From assembly GCA_000934455.1 (NCBI GenBank), contig KN884780.1:48633-84555 (forward strand): 35,923 bases of DNA; not shown here. The letters are read 5' to 3'. The text below holds more notes on this DNA, generated by a model, which made no database searches, was not told the origin of the DNA, and was given only the letters and a program-made list of their open reading frames with translations. The stretch is from Apostichopus parvimensis. Its lineage: Eukaryota; Echinodermata; Holothuroidea; Aspidochirotida; Stichopodidae. How positions within the stretch are numbered: position 1 is the stretch's first letter.

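Noticed and set aside
35491-35724. Open frame across intron 49
   Set aside because: Its protein is low in complexity and G-tract encoded, and splice sites and phase place it in an intron.

Overview
This is a eukaryotic (metazoan) genomic window, all of it inside one giant muscle gene read on the + strand. I could join 50 exons (13,044 coding bases, about 4,348 codons) without a frame break from base 1 to base 35923. Both ends are open: the window starts inside an FN3 domain and stops inside an Ig domain. No start codon, stop codon, promoter or poly(A) site of this gene is present, and I see no second gene on either strand.

The protein belongs to the titin/twitchin/projectin family of sarcomeric giant kinases. 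Layout: (1) 1-8700, 13 FN3 domains in a row (the first partial) with no Ig; (2) 9008-16752, four Ig-FN3-FN3 super-repeats; (3) 16964-26585, Ig, Ig-FN3-FN3-FN3, Ig-Ig-FN3-FN3, Ig-Ig-FN3, the last three domains being the known approach to the kinase in titin and twitchin; (4) 26908-31141, a Ser/Thr kinase with all catalytic residues plus a C-terminal regulatory tail; (5) 31568-35923, M-band-like Ig domains joined by basic or acidic linkers. The tail resembles vertebrate titin (VVS, R, GGA, R spacing), while the kinase core and the Ig-FN3-FN3 repeats look like twitchin. The mixture suggests an invertebrate titin/twitchin homologue, most likely from an invertebrate deuterostome such as an echinoderm, hemichordate or cephalochordate. 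The species cannot be fixed from sequence alone.

Exons are small and mostly one domain each, with phase-1 introns at both ends (typically 291-306 bp), so single domains can be gained, lost or skipped in frame. Introns are AT-rich, 0.2-0.9 kb, and carry the mobile and repeat content: a hAT-type MITE with perfect 8-bp target-site duplications (111-438), a copy of part of an FN3 exon (4039-4110), a hammerhead-ribozyme-like motif of Penelope-element type (4701-4740, minus strand), a triple AGGTCA direct repeat (5347-5366), a 61-bp minisatellite (11984-12235), a probable LINE 3' end (15776-16260), a tRNA-derived SINE (about 29600-29880) and a G-quadruplex-prone tract (35638-35669).
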